A DNA stretch of 64,000 bases, taken from Pyrus communis. Lineage: Eukaryota > Streptophyta > Magnoliopsida > Rosales > Rosaceae. Both the position numbers and the translations under genes were made by a program. The stretch is from assembly GCF_963583255.1 (NCBI RefSeq), contig NC_084807.1, forward strand, positions 5,498,872-5,562,871, given 5' to 3'. Position 1 is the stretch's first letter. Each line of letters starts with the position of its first letter. The notes below the pieces were generated by a model. That model made no database searches. It saw nothing but the letters and a program-made list of their open reading frames with translations, and had not been told where the DNA came from. Below are positions 1 through 13,000 of this stretch, piece by piece.

Positions 1-689
1 TAGATTTATCAATGCCAGTAGAGATGATCATACAAAATTTAACTTATGCTGGGAGATCGCACAGATTCAAACCAAGAAAATTATGCTTTGATAACATGAG
101 AAAGCTTGTTGGTTAATTCAAATCAAGAAATTTAACTTTCATCTAATCTGGATACCAGGAGGCGGGCATTGAAAAGTTTTAACATATATATTGAAACTGA
201 TAAGCAACAAAATAACAAAAAAATAATAATTCCAAGAGTTGGCAAGGCAGTATGGATGAACTACGATGCTTCAAGATAATTTATTTTTTAGATGAATTTA
301 TAGCAATTTATTAGAAATTAAGGATTGCAATCATTAAATTAGTAATGCTAAACAAAAATTATTTAGAATATAAAAAGAACTCACTAGGATATTGAAATAT
401 TTCCAGAAAACTATATACAAACATTTGAATGGCATAGGCAATTAAATCAATATTTGATACACAAAAATTACATTATAAGATTTTCTCGATGAAGAAATTC
501 TTATAAAAAGAAACCCAAGTCCACCTCATTCGGAGAATTCTATAAAATTAAAGACATTGCTAAACATTTCAGGATTTATCTCCAATTCTTCCTCCTGAGA
601 TGGGAAAAACAATTATCTCATCTAATTATACAAAGGATGAAACCCAAGTCCACCCTCGTGCATATGACAAAAGCAATTAAGTCATTTGC
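1..689. other. left-edge sequence downstream of the promoter at 820-990
   Basis: AT-rich sequence with no long reading frame. Read on the minus strand it lies downstream of the promoter at 820-990, so part of it is probably transcribed out of the window. A 16-base string reading GGTGGACTTGGGTTTC on the minus strand occurs twice, near 509-525 and 639-654, about 130 bases apart. This could mark a small tandem duplication or a pair of noncoding RNA elements. I could not find convincing snoRNA C/D boxes or a tRNA, so no RNA gene is called. Confidence 0.3.
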
Positions 690-806
690 TTATACGGAGA
701 AATCACGATCGAACAAATTGAGAATATAAGCTTGAACCCCATGGCGAAGATGATGAGACTGTAAGCAGGAGAAGTATTCCGGAGAATCATGATTCTTCGT
801 CGCCAT
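690..806 (-). other. possible first exon or short ORF (38 codons), product unknown
   Basis: The first ATG downstream of the TATA box (complement of 804-806) opens a frame starting MATKNHDSPEYFSC and closing at a TAA at 690-692. No family is recognised. The frame is short and may be part of a longer spliced transcript leaving the left edge, or the leader of a noncoding host transcript. The only support for transcription is the well-formed promoter just upstream, so coding status is uncertain. Confidence 0.3.
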
Positions 807-819
807 AGTTTTGGCCTCT

Positions 820-990
820 AAGGCTGCGGGGGCGAGGGGACTTTGTGACGGTGGAAGAAAGGGAGCGGCGTACGACTATTTATAGTTTGTTTGTCTTCCT
901 GAAACCCTAGTGTGGTGTGACAGTATTTGTGGGCTGCTGAGGTCTATCTTAAAAGCCCATATATTGGGCTTTACCTAAGCTTTTACAAAG
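820..990 (-). promoter_or_regulatory. minus-strand promoter with TATA box, telo-box and site II motifs
   Basis: Read on the minus strand, two site II-type motifs (GCCCAATA and GGGCTTTT, near 950-975) precede a telo-box AAACCCTA class motif (as CTAGGGTTTC, near 900-911) and a TATA box TATAAATA (near 876-884). In plants this combination is typical of genes for ribosomal proteins, small nucleolar RNA hosts and other growth-linked genes. The motifs are seen directly; the regulatory role follows from that precedent. Confidence 0.5.
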
Positions 991-1129
991 CTCTATTTGC
1001 TGATTATGTTGGGCTTACCAACTCATTCGGAATGTCCTATCATATAATTTGACATTTTTTTTTGGCTTTTGTTTTTGCAAATCAAACCCGAAAAATAAGT
1101 TGTGGTTGTTTGCTAATTACTACCCGTTA

Positions 1130-1295
1130 CTTAGTGTTACGGTCTAGTAACATTCTTCTTCATTTGTGAATGAGAGACTTTAAGTTTGATTCCAGTCAAT
1201 GGTGAATTTGAATCAGATTATTACTAGCTCATTATAAGACTTAGCCCACTTCCAAACCCCTTTAGTGTAGATAATATCATTTATTCAATAAAATT
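1130..1295 (+). repeat. SINE copy (tRNA-derived), plus strand
   Basis: An A-box-like stretch GGTCTAGTAACATTC is followed by a B-box-like AGTTTGATTCCAG, then a body reading GAATTTGAATCAGATTATT and an ending near TAGATAATATCATTTATTC. The same body occurs at 4490-4655, so it is a dispersed family. The layout matches a tRNA-related SINE I remember as common in apple-type genomes. Confidence 0.6.
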
Positions 1296-2384
1296 AATTA
1301 CTACCCACCTCCTTAAGAGGTTGGGTGTGCTTTACTTATCCAAGGTCTTAGAGCATGTTTAACGGGACATCAATAGAGGTGGTAATGAATTTCTCATTAT
1401 GACTTATTTTTAGTACAAGTTAATCACTTTAATGTCTTGCTTAGTTACAAGCCCACGCTATAAATTTCAGTTTTTTTTTTTTTTTCCTTCAATGCACCAT
1501 TTTATTTTAGTACTAGTTTGAGACAATGTTATTTCTTAACTCCTGCACGAGATCTAGATTGAGATAATCTCATTTTAATGTTATTTTGTGACACTGGTCT
1601 TACATTTTTTTCATTTCTAGTTAGCGGCTGAGATTGTTACATCTGACTTTTTAATCCACATTACTAACACCGTTTGTTTTTTTTAAATCAAAAGTATAAG
1701 GAGAAAAAACTAGTTTTCAAAAGGATGTGAAATTATTTGAGAATAGAAGTATTTGCAGATGCCCTGTCCATATCAGTAGTTGAGTGCCTTGAGACTCTAA
1801 TGTGTTATATTGGTCCCAATCTAACTCTTCTACTTTTCTTACTTGAATATCATGATATTTTAGAGTCTTGATGTTTATTCCTTAAATTCAATTCTAGGGT
1901 ATGCGATTCCTATTTATGCTCTTCCTCAACGAGAATTCTAGGGTATGTATATTGACGATGACATACATTCATAAATTTAACGATTAAATGTGCGTTCAAG
2001 AATTTAACAGAATTTAATTGTTGAATGCGTTCCGCTCAAACCTTCATGCTTATGGCACCACTCAAAGATGGATGGGGGCAAAATTAGGCAACCTTCCCAG
2101 CCTTTATTTCTAAGGAGCTTGCCCCAAAAGTCAGCCTCTAGACCTAATGGAACCAATTTGGACTGATTTCCTAGATTTCTCGTTTACGCTTTATTTTTTC
2201 ATATTTTCAGTGGACCTAACCAAAGAGTAAATGATGAAGATTCCAGACCAAAGGCAAATAATCATATATATGGGGACAATTCTTATTTTCACAAGCATTT
2301 ATACTTATTGTGCCATAATATAAAGAACTATAAAACAAATGAGTTCGAGAGTACTTAGTTTATGTTTTTTTTTCAAGAATAATA

Positions 2385-2495
2385 ACAATGTAGTAATTTT
2401 TTATTTATTAAACAACTGTCATTCATAAGATTTGAACTAAACATTTTCGGACAAAACAGAGAATTTATACCACTAGATCAAATCAGTTAGTATCA
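2385..2495 (-). repeat. probable SINE remnant, minus strand
   Basis: On the minus strand the sequence reads GATCTAGTGGTATAAATTC followed about 25 bases later by TTAGTTCAAATCTTATG, which resembles degenerate A and B boxes. It has the same general layout as the SINEs at 1130 and 4490 but is shorter and more diverged. Confidence 0.4.
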
Positions 2496-2605
2496 TATTT
2501 GTATGCATGATCTCTCCTTTTGTGTATGTAATATGGTACAAAAGCAAAAGAAGAAATTGTGGGGTTTTCACACTAATTTTGGAAAGGGGGAAACAATTAA
2601 TGGTT

Positions 2606-3712
2606 TCAATTAGGAATTATAGAATTCTTTTCCTTTCCATACCTTGACAACACTAATCTCCCTGTTGAAGTTGATCTCTTCAGTACCAGAGGACCCTTTA
2701 CCAAGCTGAAAACTCCACTACTTCTAGGGTTGTTACTGGATTTGGAATTCTGTTCTTGATCAACTCCTTTTGATGATCCAATTTCCATGGAAAATTGAAG
2801 ATTTTCCCTAGAAAATTGGGCACTTCCCATCTGATTTTCCAAGTCCTCGTCATCATCTTCACCATCATGCAAATGCAACACATCAGCAATGGAAACTGAT
2901 CTCCTCAATTGCTGCTGGATCCCATGATGATCTTGTCCAATCTCACAACTGCTCACTCTACTTTCCAACCGACCAACAACCTCTTCCGAATTATCTTGAA
3001 CCACCAAAATACTTACATTAGTCCTGTGTTGGTATTCCGAAGCGGACGCGTTCACCTCCTCCTGTTGATTTCCATCGACCGGAGGCACCGCTTGTTGTTG
3101 ATGAGGCACCAAAGCAATGGCAGGAGCAGCGATGTTCGACCGGCACAGCGGACAACTAGAATGAGATTTGAGCCAAGTATCAATGCAACGAACATGGAAA
3201 GCATGGTTACATTTTGGCAACAGCCTCAGGCTCTCATTTTCTTCAAACTCGCTTAAGCAAACCGAGCAATCTGTGCCTTCCACAAGCTTTTCACCTTTCT
3301 TGTACTTGTGAACCGTGATGGACTTGATCAGGGACTCATCCAGACCGTTATTTGAGCCTTGCATCGATTCACTAACTAGGTTTGGATTCGAGCTGTCCAT
3401 GTCCATGTCTCGAGCGCCATCACCGCCTCTTCGCCGGCAGTATCTGGATATGATGGTGTAGTAAGTGACTAGAATGAAGGCACTAGCAAAGATGCCAATG
3501 ATTGCTATAATGAGAGGAGAGAGATCTGTTGCAGAGTCTTGTTGGTTTTGATCATCGGCTTCGGCGAAATCAAATGCAGGAGGAGGACCAACGATATAGC
3601 ACCACTGAGGGCAGTAGATGCTGCAAATCCCTTGGGAACAATCTTTGTATGTGTCATATGTTGCCCATGGATTTTGGTTTCCTGCAGAGCCCATATGACC
3701 AAAAAAACTCAA
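2606..3712 (-). CDS. ATL-family RING-H2 E3 ubiquitin ligase (368 aa, intronless)
   Basis: The frame encodes a membrane-anchored RING-H2 protein, a class that passes ubiquitin from an E2 enzyme to substrates, often in stress signalling. Features in order: a Cys-rich N-terminal segment (C25, C30, C34, C38), one hydrophobic segment at about residues 65-87, a basic cluster (RYCRRR), the GLD motif at 123-125, and a RING-H2 finger at 149-190 with ligands C149, C152, C168, H170, H173, C176, C187 and C190. The spacing is the ATL pattern and includes the conserved Trp (W180) after CIDT. The long acidic, Ser-rich C-terminal tail fits the ATL51-54 type subgroup. Length and lack of introns are normal for the family. 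The start is the first ATG of the frame. The (CT)n tract about 100 bases upstream lies in the probable leader or promoter. Confidence 0.88.
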   Translation of the reverse strand: MSFFGHMGSAGNQNPWATYDTYKDCSQGICSIYCPQWCYIVGPPPAFDFAEADDQNQQDSATDLSPLIIAIIGIFASAFILVTYYTIISRYCRRRGGDGARDMDMDSSNPNLVSESMQGSNNGLDESLIKSITVHKYKKGEKLVEGTDCSVCLSEFEENESLRLLPKCNHAFHVRCIDTWLKSHSSCPLCRSNIAAPAIALVPHQQQAVPPVDGNQQEEVNASASEYQHRTNVSILVVQDNSEEVVGRLESRVSSCEIGQDHHGIQQQLRRSVSIADVLHLHDGEDDDEDLENQMGSAQFSRENLQFSMEIGSSKGVDQEQNSKSSNNPRSSGVFSLVKGPLVLKRSTSTGRLVLSRYGKEKNSIIPN

Positions 3713-3805
3713 TAACCCTAGCTCCTGCCAGATCTTGCAAGTCTTTTTTTTTTTTCTTTCTTAATTTGGTCACTCCCTTTTACTTTGCTTGATATATGCT
3801 AATGT

Positions 3806-3840
<35 letters not shown>
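3806..3840. repeat. (AG)n microsatellite upstream of the ATL gene
   Basis: About 17 uninterrupted AG dinucleotides, reading as (CT)n on the ATL coding strand. Such tracts are frequent in plant 5' leaders and can bind GAGA-type factors; that role is only inferred here. Confidence 0.85.
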
Positions 3841-3843
<3 letters not shown>

Positions 3844-4489
3844 GGTTAAAGAAAGAAGGAGAAAAATGAGGGGGTTGGAGAGAAAGGGAAGCAAAGTAGT
3901 AAAGGAGAAAGGAGGGTGGATTATTGACGTGTGACTCCCTTATATTCTACAACTTTTTCTTTAATTTGTTTTCTTTTTCTTTGGAATTATTTGTGGGAGG
4001 TGATGCTTTGTTATCTTGTATATTTGGAAGTAGATGATTGGTGGTTGAGTTTGGATCCATGATTAACCTAAAAGCTTAAGAAACCATCAAATCCAAGTCT
4101 CTGCAGTCGGTGAATATAGGTGGGAGTGTACTCTTTGCATTTTAAAAATATGCAAAGCAACACCACACTTCCAACTAAGCCAACCCTCGGCCTTCTTGCC
4201 TCCTTTAAAAAAGAGGGCTCAAGATTCTTACATAATTTAATATGTTTTTTTTTTTCCTTTTAAAAGGAGGACAATTGTTGGCAAGCAACGATTATCCACC
4301 CTTTTTGGAGGCCGGGGAGACTCACAGAGGCATTTCAGCCTCCTCCTGACCATAGTCAAGCAGACTCACCAACTTGAAGCCTCGAATGAGGGACCTCCTT
4401 GTTTTTTGTATTTTGAGAGCCGGAATTCGTGCCCTTACCACTGGGCCACTTGCTTTTCAAAACCTTAATCTAATCCATTTTGTATGATT

Positions 4490-4655
4490 GTCACTTAATA
4501 CTATGATCTAGTGATATTCTTCTTCACTTGTAAGTCTTAGATTCTATTCTTATCAAAAACGAATTTGAACTACATTATTGCTAACCTATTATGAGACTTA
4601 GTCCATTCTCCTACTCCCTTAGTATAAATAATATCGTCTGTTAAAAAAAATCATT
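4490..4655 (+). repeat. SINE copy (same family as 1130-1295)
   Basis: The sequence reads GATCTAGTGATATTCTTCTT, then a degenerate B box TTAGATTCTATTC, then GAATTTGAACTACATTATTG and TATAAATAATATCGTCTG before a short A run. It is collinear with the copy at 1130-1295, with scattered substitutions. Just upstream (4,240-4,460) is an unclassified repeat-like stretch ending CCACTGGGCCACTTGC. Confidence 0.6.
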
Positions 4656-5204
4656 TTGTATTATTCATTTGGAAGAAAATAATCAATATTTTATGTTTAG
4701 TTACCATGACAATTTAGTTAAAGTCGCCAATTACTTTAGTATATTGTTGATTCTGCAATTTTCTTTTGTCGATAGTTAATTATAACATTATCTGTTAACT
4801 ATATTCTAGTGAAGTCGGCAATAATTTTAATTTAGTGGTGCTTCCTTCGTAATGTTGAAAAATATTCAAATGGATAAAGCTTGGGGGACACAAGGATTAT
4901 ACATCTAAAATTAGTATGTCTCATCCCAATTGATTAAAGGAAAGGGTAATACTAGGAAGATTATATATTTAAATTACATTTTGTAATTTATATGATGTGG
5001 TTGTTGATAATCAGATTATTACTTAAGTATTGATTAGAGTGCTTATTTTTTATTTATGACACATCACATGGTTTGTAAATTTGGTCTAAAAAATTGGCCT
5101 GCCTAGAATTATCCTAAGGAAAATGATAAATACACATACTTTTTTTCCATAGACACACCCCTATTTAATCTTACACGTTTTAGTTTGAGATATTCAATTC
5201 AATG

Positions 5205-5345
5205 ACTATTTTTTTTTAAATCACTATTATTAAGGGGAGGGGGAAGAGTTCGAAAATATTACATTAACTTAGGTGAGAGAGAGTTTCGAATCGGAGACGC
5301 ATAAGTAGAAATTCAGCCTATCCACTAGGATAACACACCACATGC
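5205..5345 (-). repeat. SINE-like element, minus strand
   Basis: On the minus strand TATCCTAGTGGATAGGC (A-box-like) is followed about 30 bases later by GATTCGAAACTCT (B-box-like), as in tRNA-derived SINEs. It is a different family from the copies at 1130 and 4490. Confidence 0.5.
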
Positions 5346-7014
5346 AATTCGATAACCCAAAAAAAAAAAAGAAAAAAAGTGTGAGAGGCTAAAATAAGTG
5401 TTACAATCACCCATTAATTACTTAGATAAATTTGATTTTATTAACAAATATTATGTCAAAGAAATAAGTGATTTATGATAGCCATTTAATTTTCTAACAT
5501 TAGTCTCCACTTGTCTTTAAATAAGCCATGACATTTTGGGCTAGATTTCCTCCAAATTTTAAGCTAGGGATAAGAAACTGGGCGCTACACAAAACACCAC
5601 ACACGAGGAGTTGACGCGCCTCACTATCCCCCGTGACAAAGCTGCCAGTGGTGGATACAACGAGAAAAAAAAAAAAAAAAAAAGACGAAATCAAAGTCGA
5701 AATCAAGTTAGACTAATAATGGACTATCGTTGTGAATACAACGATAAAAAAGAGACGAAATCAAACTCGAAACCTCAAATGAAAGGATGAATATTCTTAC
5801 ATGATCTACAAGCCTCTTACACAGTAACATGTTTTTAATAAATCAAGTTAACGTTCAATTACTTATGCTATATAGTAAGAGTTTTAATATTTGTATTAAA
5901 ATTGAGAACAATCCAGTAAAGTGCAATTTCAATACTCACTTTCTCCTTTTCACACTACTTTGTGTCCATATCTCCTTCAGTAACTTCAAAGCACATTTAT
6001 AATATTATTTAAAATTTATATATAAAGAAAGTGATTTTCACACACCTGGTTTGTTCCTCATAATTTCTCTTTATTTATAATCATCGAATTGAATAAATTA
6101 AACGAAATCAACTGCCATAGTTAAACAAGAGTTTGTAAAAAACTAAAAAGGATGTGAAAATCACATTTTGCGCTTGTGTTAATCCTAAGTATCTCTTTAA
6201 GCTGAAATATCTACAAAACATCCAGACATTTTTTTTATTTTTATTTTATTTTATTTAAATTGCCTACTTTTGGCCCAAAAGCAGGGCTCTAAATGTTAAA
6301 AGCCTAAATGATACTCAAAATGGCTCACCACCAATTTTGCTTTCATTTGCTCCACCACTTTGATCATGCTTTCAAGGCATAATAGCATTCATTTGTAACC
6401 GGAGTAAATTCAAAAGCAACTTATTGTCCCAAAACACACTTGAGAGATTACAGCCTAAACCTAAAGGGTGCAAAATGACTTTTTCGAAGTGCCAGACAGT
6501 TAATTTTATTATGTATGGTCAAAACCGAGGCGCTCGACATGGATCAAGTAGTAGATCGCCATGATAGCTAGTCTTCTTCTTCAACCTATTGTGTCCAGCG
6601 TTCAAATATTGAACGAGAAGGAATACGGATAAAGAAGGGATTCCAAAATATAAGATAATTTGACTAATAAGTCATATCCTTATGCAGATGTAACAATTTA
6701 AACAAACTAATTGACCTTCACTGAAGGGAAAGTCATCATAATTTGAAGTTGTAACATCATTATCATTCTTCTACAACAAGATACAAACTCAATCTATGCA
6801 AAAAGTTACACATGGTTGAATAAAAGATGAGGTCATACAACATGATACTGTGGTTCAGAAATAGAAATCTATGTATCATAATACAAGTTATAAAAGATTT
6901 TCCTTTTATCTTTTAGTTACACATTCTACAATTTAAATCGCCGTCGTCTAATTCATTATTTCTCGTTTCTACTATGAATGAATAATGGGTATAAACATTA
7001 TGCTCAAATACGGG
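5346..7014. other. intergenic, AT-rich, no gene seen
   Basis: No supported reading frame, RNA gene or clear repeat. The stretch separates the downstream end of the 19-exon minus-strand gene from the SINE cluster and may hold that gene's 3' untranslated region near 6,800-7,014. Confidence 0.5.
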
Positions 7015-10000
7015 CTATGCTCTTCCTTTCCTTCTGTCATCCAGTGCCTGCTCCAAAACACAAAAGAAACAAAAGTTTCCGCGTTTGAAGGTCAGAAATT
7101 ATTAAGAGTACGTATGACCGGAAACTAAGCATTCCAAATAGAAACATGTTTAACGATGGATGGAAGTTCAGATAAAAACCATATATATATGCATATTAAC
7201 GATCCACTGATATACAAATTAACCATACAAGGGCCCCTTGTGGGTTAGTCAATCACAATTGTTGATCGAATACACACACGACACATTTAGACGATATTCC
7301 ACTAAATCAAGAATCTTAATTAGCAGTCTGGCAATATAACTTCTTGATTGTATGCAGATCATGTGTTCTGTGTATTTGTTTCATGTGTGCATAATACATA
7401 CGCATTGATTCTCTAATGTATCCATCCGTCCTTATAATCGCTCCTTATCAGAAAATGATTGTTTCAAATATTTCCATGCTTCTTCAATCAAAAATAGAAA
7501 AAGTATCTCCATGCTTCAACTTGTTGAGTTTTATTGTAATCCAGATATTCTGGTTTAGGTAAACTAACATCAGAACAGTATGATGCAAAGCATCTCTTTG
7601 TACTCCAAGAAAGGTCAACTAAATCTGTACTGCTTTCTTGACTATGACACAAGTATTTTATTCAGTGTACACAACAGAATAGAGCTGCAATATTTTCATT
7701 TGTGACAAAACCCCTGAACTTAAACAGTGTAGGTTAATGATGGAGTCACATCAACAATCCATAAACACTACCACAATCCCGTCTTTTGTATTGCTCACTA
7801 GGAGGAATCAATTAAACATTTGTATCCTAGTCAAGAAAGTGGCGCAAATTCAATTGACCTTTTATAAGCTTGGAGTACAAAGAGATGCTTTGTAACGTAT
7901 TGGTTTGATGTTAGTTTACGTATAACAGAATATGTGGATTACAGTCAAACGCAAAAGTTGAAGCATGGAGATACATTCATTTTTCGGTCAAAGAAGCATG
8001 GAAGGAATTATATTAAAAGAAATTTCTCATCCCAAGTACTAAAAAATATCCCCATTAACATCTTAACCATAAAAGTATGGTCCCAGAGGTTAGGCAAAAT
8101 GTGAAGTAAATTTAGGTAAGAAGGAATACCTTGCTTTGGAGTATTCTCATGGTCAACACGAGAGTATCACGCAACCTACCAAAGAAATTGAATATATCAT
8201 ATTAGATGAGATATTCTTGACAGAAAGAAGAGTGTTTAGTATGCTTCAAATAAAGGGAAAATAATAATAATAACACAAAGTTATTATCAAGATGTTCTGT
8301 TTTAATATATATAACTACAATAATTTATGGAACAAAATTAAAATCAACATGTAAATATAAAATTAATGTATTACCGAATACTGTATGTTGTAAAAGGATG
8401 AGAAGATCCATCAGAATATGTCAACACAAATTGTGTCGAGAAGCCACAAGGAACTTTGATCTGCAACCAGAAAATTATAGAATGTTGAGTATACTTGGAA
8501 AATACAAATATCCAACGACACATTTTATATATTGTTTTGATTAGTGGAGAAATCTATAACTACCATCATGTGCTTAAGGATATTAGCTTTAGCTTTTACT
8601 TCTCTGAGGAATACGTATTTTCATAAGGAATTTTCACTCATTTTGAGAGTGTGAGAACATAAAGTTTGATCAACAACCTTTCCTAGACCCACTTGATACC
8701 ATTGTATACCACTAATTATATTCATTAGGATAATGCCGTTAACTCAGCCAATACTCAAAACAAGCAACTTCAAGAGGATCTCATGACATAAAAACTTAAT
8801 TACTCAAAAATGAAGTATCACCAAGTAAAGAACGTACCGATAACTCCTTCGAGAACGTTTTGTCAAATAAAACAGAGTCTGTGGTATTGATCCTGATTTG
8901 ATAGCCTGACCGTCTCAGAACCAGAGTTGCTGGCTCCCAATCTTCAGAAGAGTCCGTCTGTTTTTCAGCAAAAGTATATGGGAAAAGTTTTTTCATGTGA
9001 TACAGAAGCCATAAGTTGGTTGCAACAGATTTTGAATATTGTCTATATACAAGCCAACTGAATTAGATAATAGAAAGGAAAATAATCTGTTGCGATGGGT
9101 TCAAAGGGATGACTAAACCATATAGCTAAATTGACGTCATTTTGACCAGACAACGTCCTTCGCCCTACATAACAAAAATACAAAAACAAAAAACCAAAAA
9201 AGAAGAGCCTGGAAACAAGACACTACTAAGATAAGTAACCATATATGCTAGTAAATGTTTGTTAATAAGTAGATGAGGCCATATTCCCCCCAGTATGGAA
9301 CAGGTTCCCAAGCTTGCTTCACAATCCAGGAACAAAATATCAAGTACAAAATCCTTTGAATCAGAAGTCTCAAAGACACGAAAGCTCTGAGACATTTGAA
9401 CAAGGAAAATGACTTTCTGAATTCAAATAATTGCCCCATTTATAACATATTTGAACCAATTTTCCATAAACTCAGGTCATCATGGCAGTTTATCTGTGCA
9501 TAGAACTTGAAAAATATACATATAATGCAATTTGGGTGCTTAACATAATATTTTCCTTTCTTCCGTCCCTATAAAAGTACGGAGTAATACTTACTAATTA
9601 TGCAACAAGTGATTCAATCGAGAGCCTTAAGTTCCATATGCAAGTATGCATACAAGTTATACAAGGTAGTAACGCAAGAGGAGGAAAAATAATGTGAACA
9701 AAACTTTAACAATGCGTTTAAACAACGATGGCTGCAATTGGTAAACATCATTAAAGAAAATACCTAGACTGGAGTTTCCTCCTAATCTAGAGCCTCAATC
9801 ATTATATTTGAAATTTCACCAAGCAACAAATTTCCAATAAATTAGCATTTTAAATTATTATCAGGAGATGGGTTTACCAATCTACACTAAAGATGGTGAC
9901 TGATGAATAAGTGATGCTTCAAGAAAGAGAATAAAAATATAAACTTGATGAAAACAATAACCATACCAGTAGTAGAACACTAAAACTGGCTTGTCCTCTA

Positions 10001-13000
10001 GAAATATGTGTGTCAATCTCCATTTGCATCTCTGGGTCTAGAAAGTACCTCAGTGAAAAAAACAATGCAAATATTACAACTCAGATGGGGAAAGAAAACC
10101 AATGAGTTGGAGGAGAAGAGTTGGCGACAAAATCAAAACTGGAAAACAAGAAACTAACTTAAATTATCAGCTATCAGATATTTTCGATTATTTTTTCACT
10201 TAAGTTACTTGGGTTACTTTAGTTTAGGTCACAAATATTTTCGATTTTATGACAATACTCCACGCCTTGGTAAAAAATTTGCTTTGAATTTTCAACTAGA
10301 ATTAAAACCTAAATATAAAAATAATATAAAATAAAGCGTTGCCTTAAGAGTGTTTACATCAAATGCATCAATACAGCATAAATGCACATACCACATCTAA
10401 TTTTGTTCTGATCATTAGCAAAATGCCTCACTAGCTCCCCCTGACAATGAAAAACAAATTTATCAGGAAACAAAATAGTCATAACCGAAAAGTTTAAAAC
10501 GAATGGAATCACTTATGACATTATGCACATAAAAGGTAAACAGAAAACCTGACGGCCTTGTTCATCCATCGGTATGCAGTCAACAGCAATTATCTTATCA
10601 ACATCATCAGCAGTGACAATATATTCTGGATTTGTGGCACCTGATTGAAGAAAACACAAAACCAAAATGGAAAATAAAATAAAACAATACATACGTAGAT
10701 ACCGAGCACACTGAAAGGACCCAAATCACAAGAAAACTACCAAAAAATAAAAAAATCATTTAAACGTCTACCTTCAATGACCTCCCTAGTTCCATCCTGA
10801 AGATGACGAACCCACTGATATGCAAACAATGATGATGTATAAGGAAGGAACTCATAACATATGCAAACTTCTTAAGAGATGGAAGTTTACTAGTGAAGAA
10901 TGTTCAAGGAGTTTCACCTGAAACACACAAAGTGAGGTCCCACGTACTGGATATCCACAGCCAAGAAGTTTGCCTCCCGGAATAGCATCGCCAATAATCT
11001 GAAAATTCTCTATTCCAGGGCCCACTAAATGAAATAGCACTTATTAGATTTCATGAATGGGCAAGCAACCGAATCCGTTTTTAATAAAAATGAAAAAAGC
11101 AATCACCTTCAGAAACAGAGGGAGCAATCTCATCTTGAGTGGTGTAAGGAGAAAATGAGGTACCATTGTTCATACTCCCGCCTCTCACATTTGCATCATC
11201 TCTATTAATAAATCTAGCCATATCCCTGAGAATTGTATGATTCACAGCCTCAGTTAAAAGGAAGAGCGGTCATATAAAAAAATTCCTTATCTAAACCCAG
11301 GTGCATAGAAACTTATTCTATAATGTTATGGTTACTTTTTAAATAACCCCTTGCATTTTAGTTATATATATGAAGTTCCTTCAGTGTAAGAGTCAATCCA
11401 AATTTATTGACGAATTTCATTGATATGAAGCTATAAGACACCGCTAATACACTATATTACGGAACAATTTACGACTACTTGTAACTTTCAAGAACTTGAT
11501 AAGAATTACTCAAAAGAAATTAATATGTGTGTCCAAATTATTCAGTTTTATTTCAAATAGCACCATGCTTAGTGGCCAAGGTTGTCTGGCAGTGTAATTG
11601 ATTTTAGGCAATGAATTATGAATTATCAATCTTCAATTACTAAATTAGAATTCAATTGTACCGACCACAAATGCTGTAACCAAAGTAACAAACACAGGTG
11701 CGGAGCAAATATGAAATTTCAACAGAAGACCTCACTGCTATAAAGAAATTGTATGCAATTATCAAACATGGTTCGGCATAATACTGGGGTCTTTAACTAT
11801 ATAGAGCTCTTTATAAAAAGTTAAAATTTTGATGCAATCAGAAAGATTTTTTGTTCCAAACACATATATGCTTACTAATGGTGGGAAAATAAAAGATCAA
11901 GGCAACCAAAATGAATAATTAACACCAACCTCTCTGCATTGGTTGTGAAATCAGGCGGAATTTCATTATTTACTAGCATTTTCATCCCATGGATGTCAGT
12001 CACATATTTCGGCAATGTGTCAGTTGGCTCCAAATGTTGCTCATCAGTATAACGATCAAAGCCTTGCCGTCCCTGAATTAGGAAAAACAGAGAGAGACGG
12101 TGTTTTCAGTAAACAAGAAAAAAAAACAATCCATGACATAGCTCATAGACCAAAAAAACAGTGTATGAGTAGGTTTATACCATCAGTACTGTGGATCTAT
12201 CAGGAAATTGACCATTCAAAATAGCAGAACCACGGCTATCTTTACCATGAGATTCAGTTTCAGCATGATTGTCCACTGCGGAGGTTAATTGTCTAAATTT
12301 ATCCTGCCATAAAGTAAGAAGATGCCTTACTGCATTTGTCAAGATAAGATGCTTCTGCTGATTACTGGGGAATAGTGAAAAATCAAATTAAACAGTAGAG
12401 GTATCACCAAAATCGGGAAACAAGGTACTTAATTTCACACAAGTGTCAACCTTATGAAGTACGAACTGAAGGAAAAACCCCAGTGAGATCCATACAATGT
12501 GGTGTTGGTGAACAATACTAATTTGCAGATTAAGGTGCTCGTTGACCTATTCTATTACTAGGTTGACTGATTGTGTAACTTTATCACCGTTCCAAGGATT
12601 GTCATATTCTCATGTTTCTGATATAATAATAAGGTGAAATGGGATGCCTATAACAAGTAGGAATTATTCATGGTTCAGGACAGTACAAAAATATGCCTTC
12701 AAGCACAAAATTTGTCCTCCTTACTTATCCAATGCATGATTCCTTTAGCAGGTAAGTCACAGTCCAGCTCCCAACTTAATCATTTCAAGTATTTCAAAAA
12801 GGAACGGACTCAAGAAGCCATATGATTTGAGAAGATTTATCCTTTACTCATAATTTTTTTCTTTTTTTTTTAGGTTTTTCAGTAGGAGCTTCGTGACAGT
12901 TAATGAGGACATCATAGTTTAATAATCAGTTTCTATACATAAGGAAGAGTAATCAATGCATTCTACAGTATATGAACAATGAATAAACACTGACAACCGC

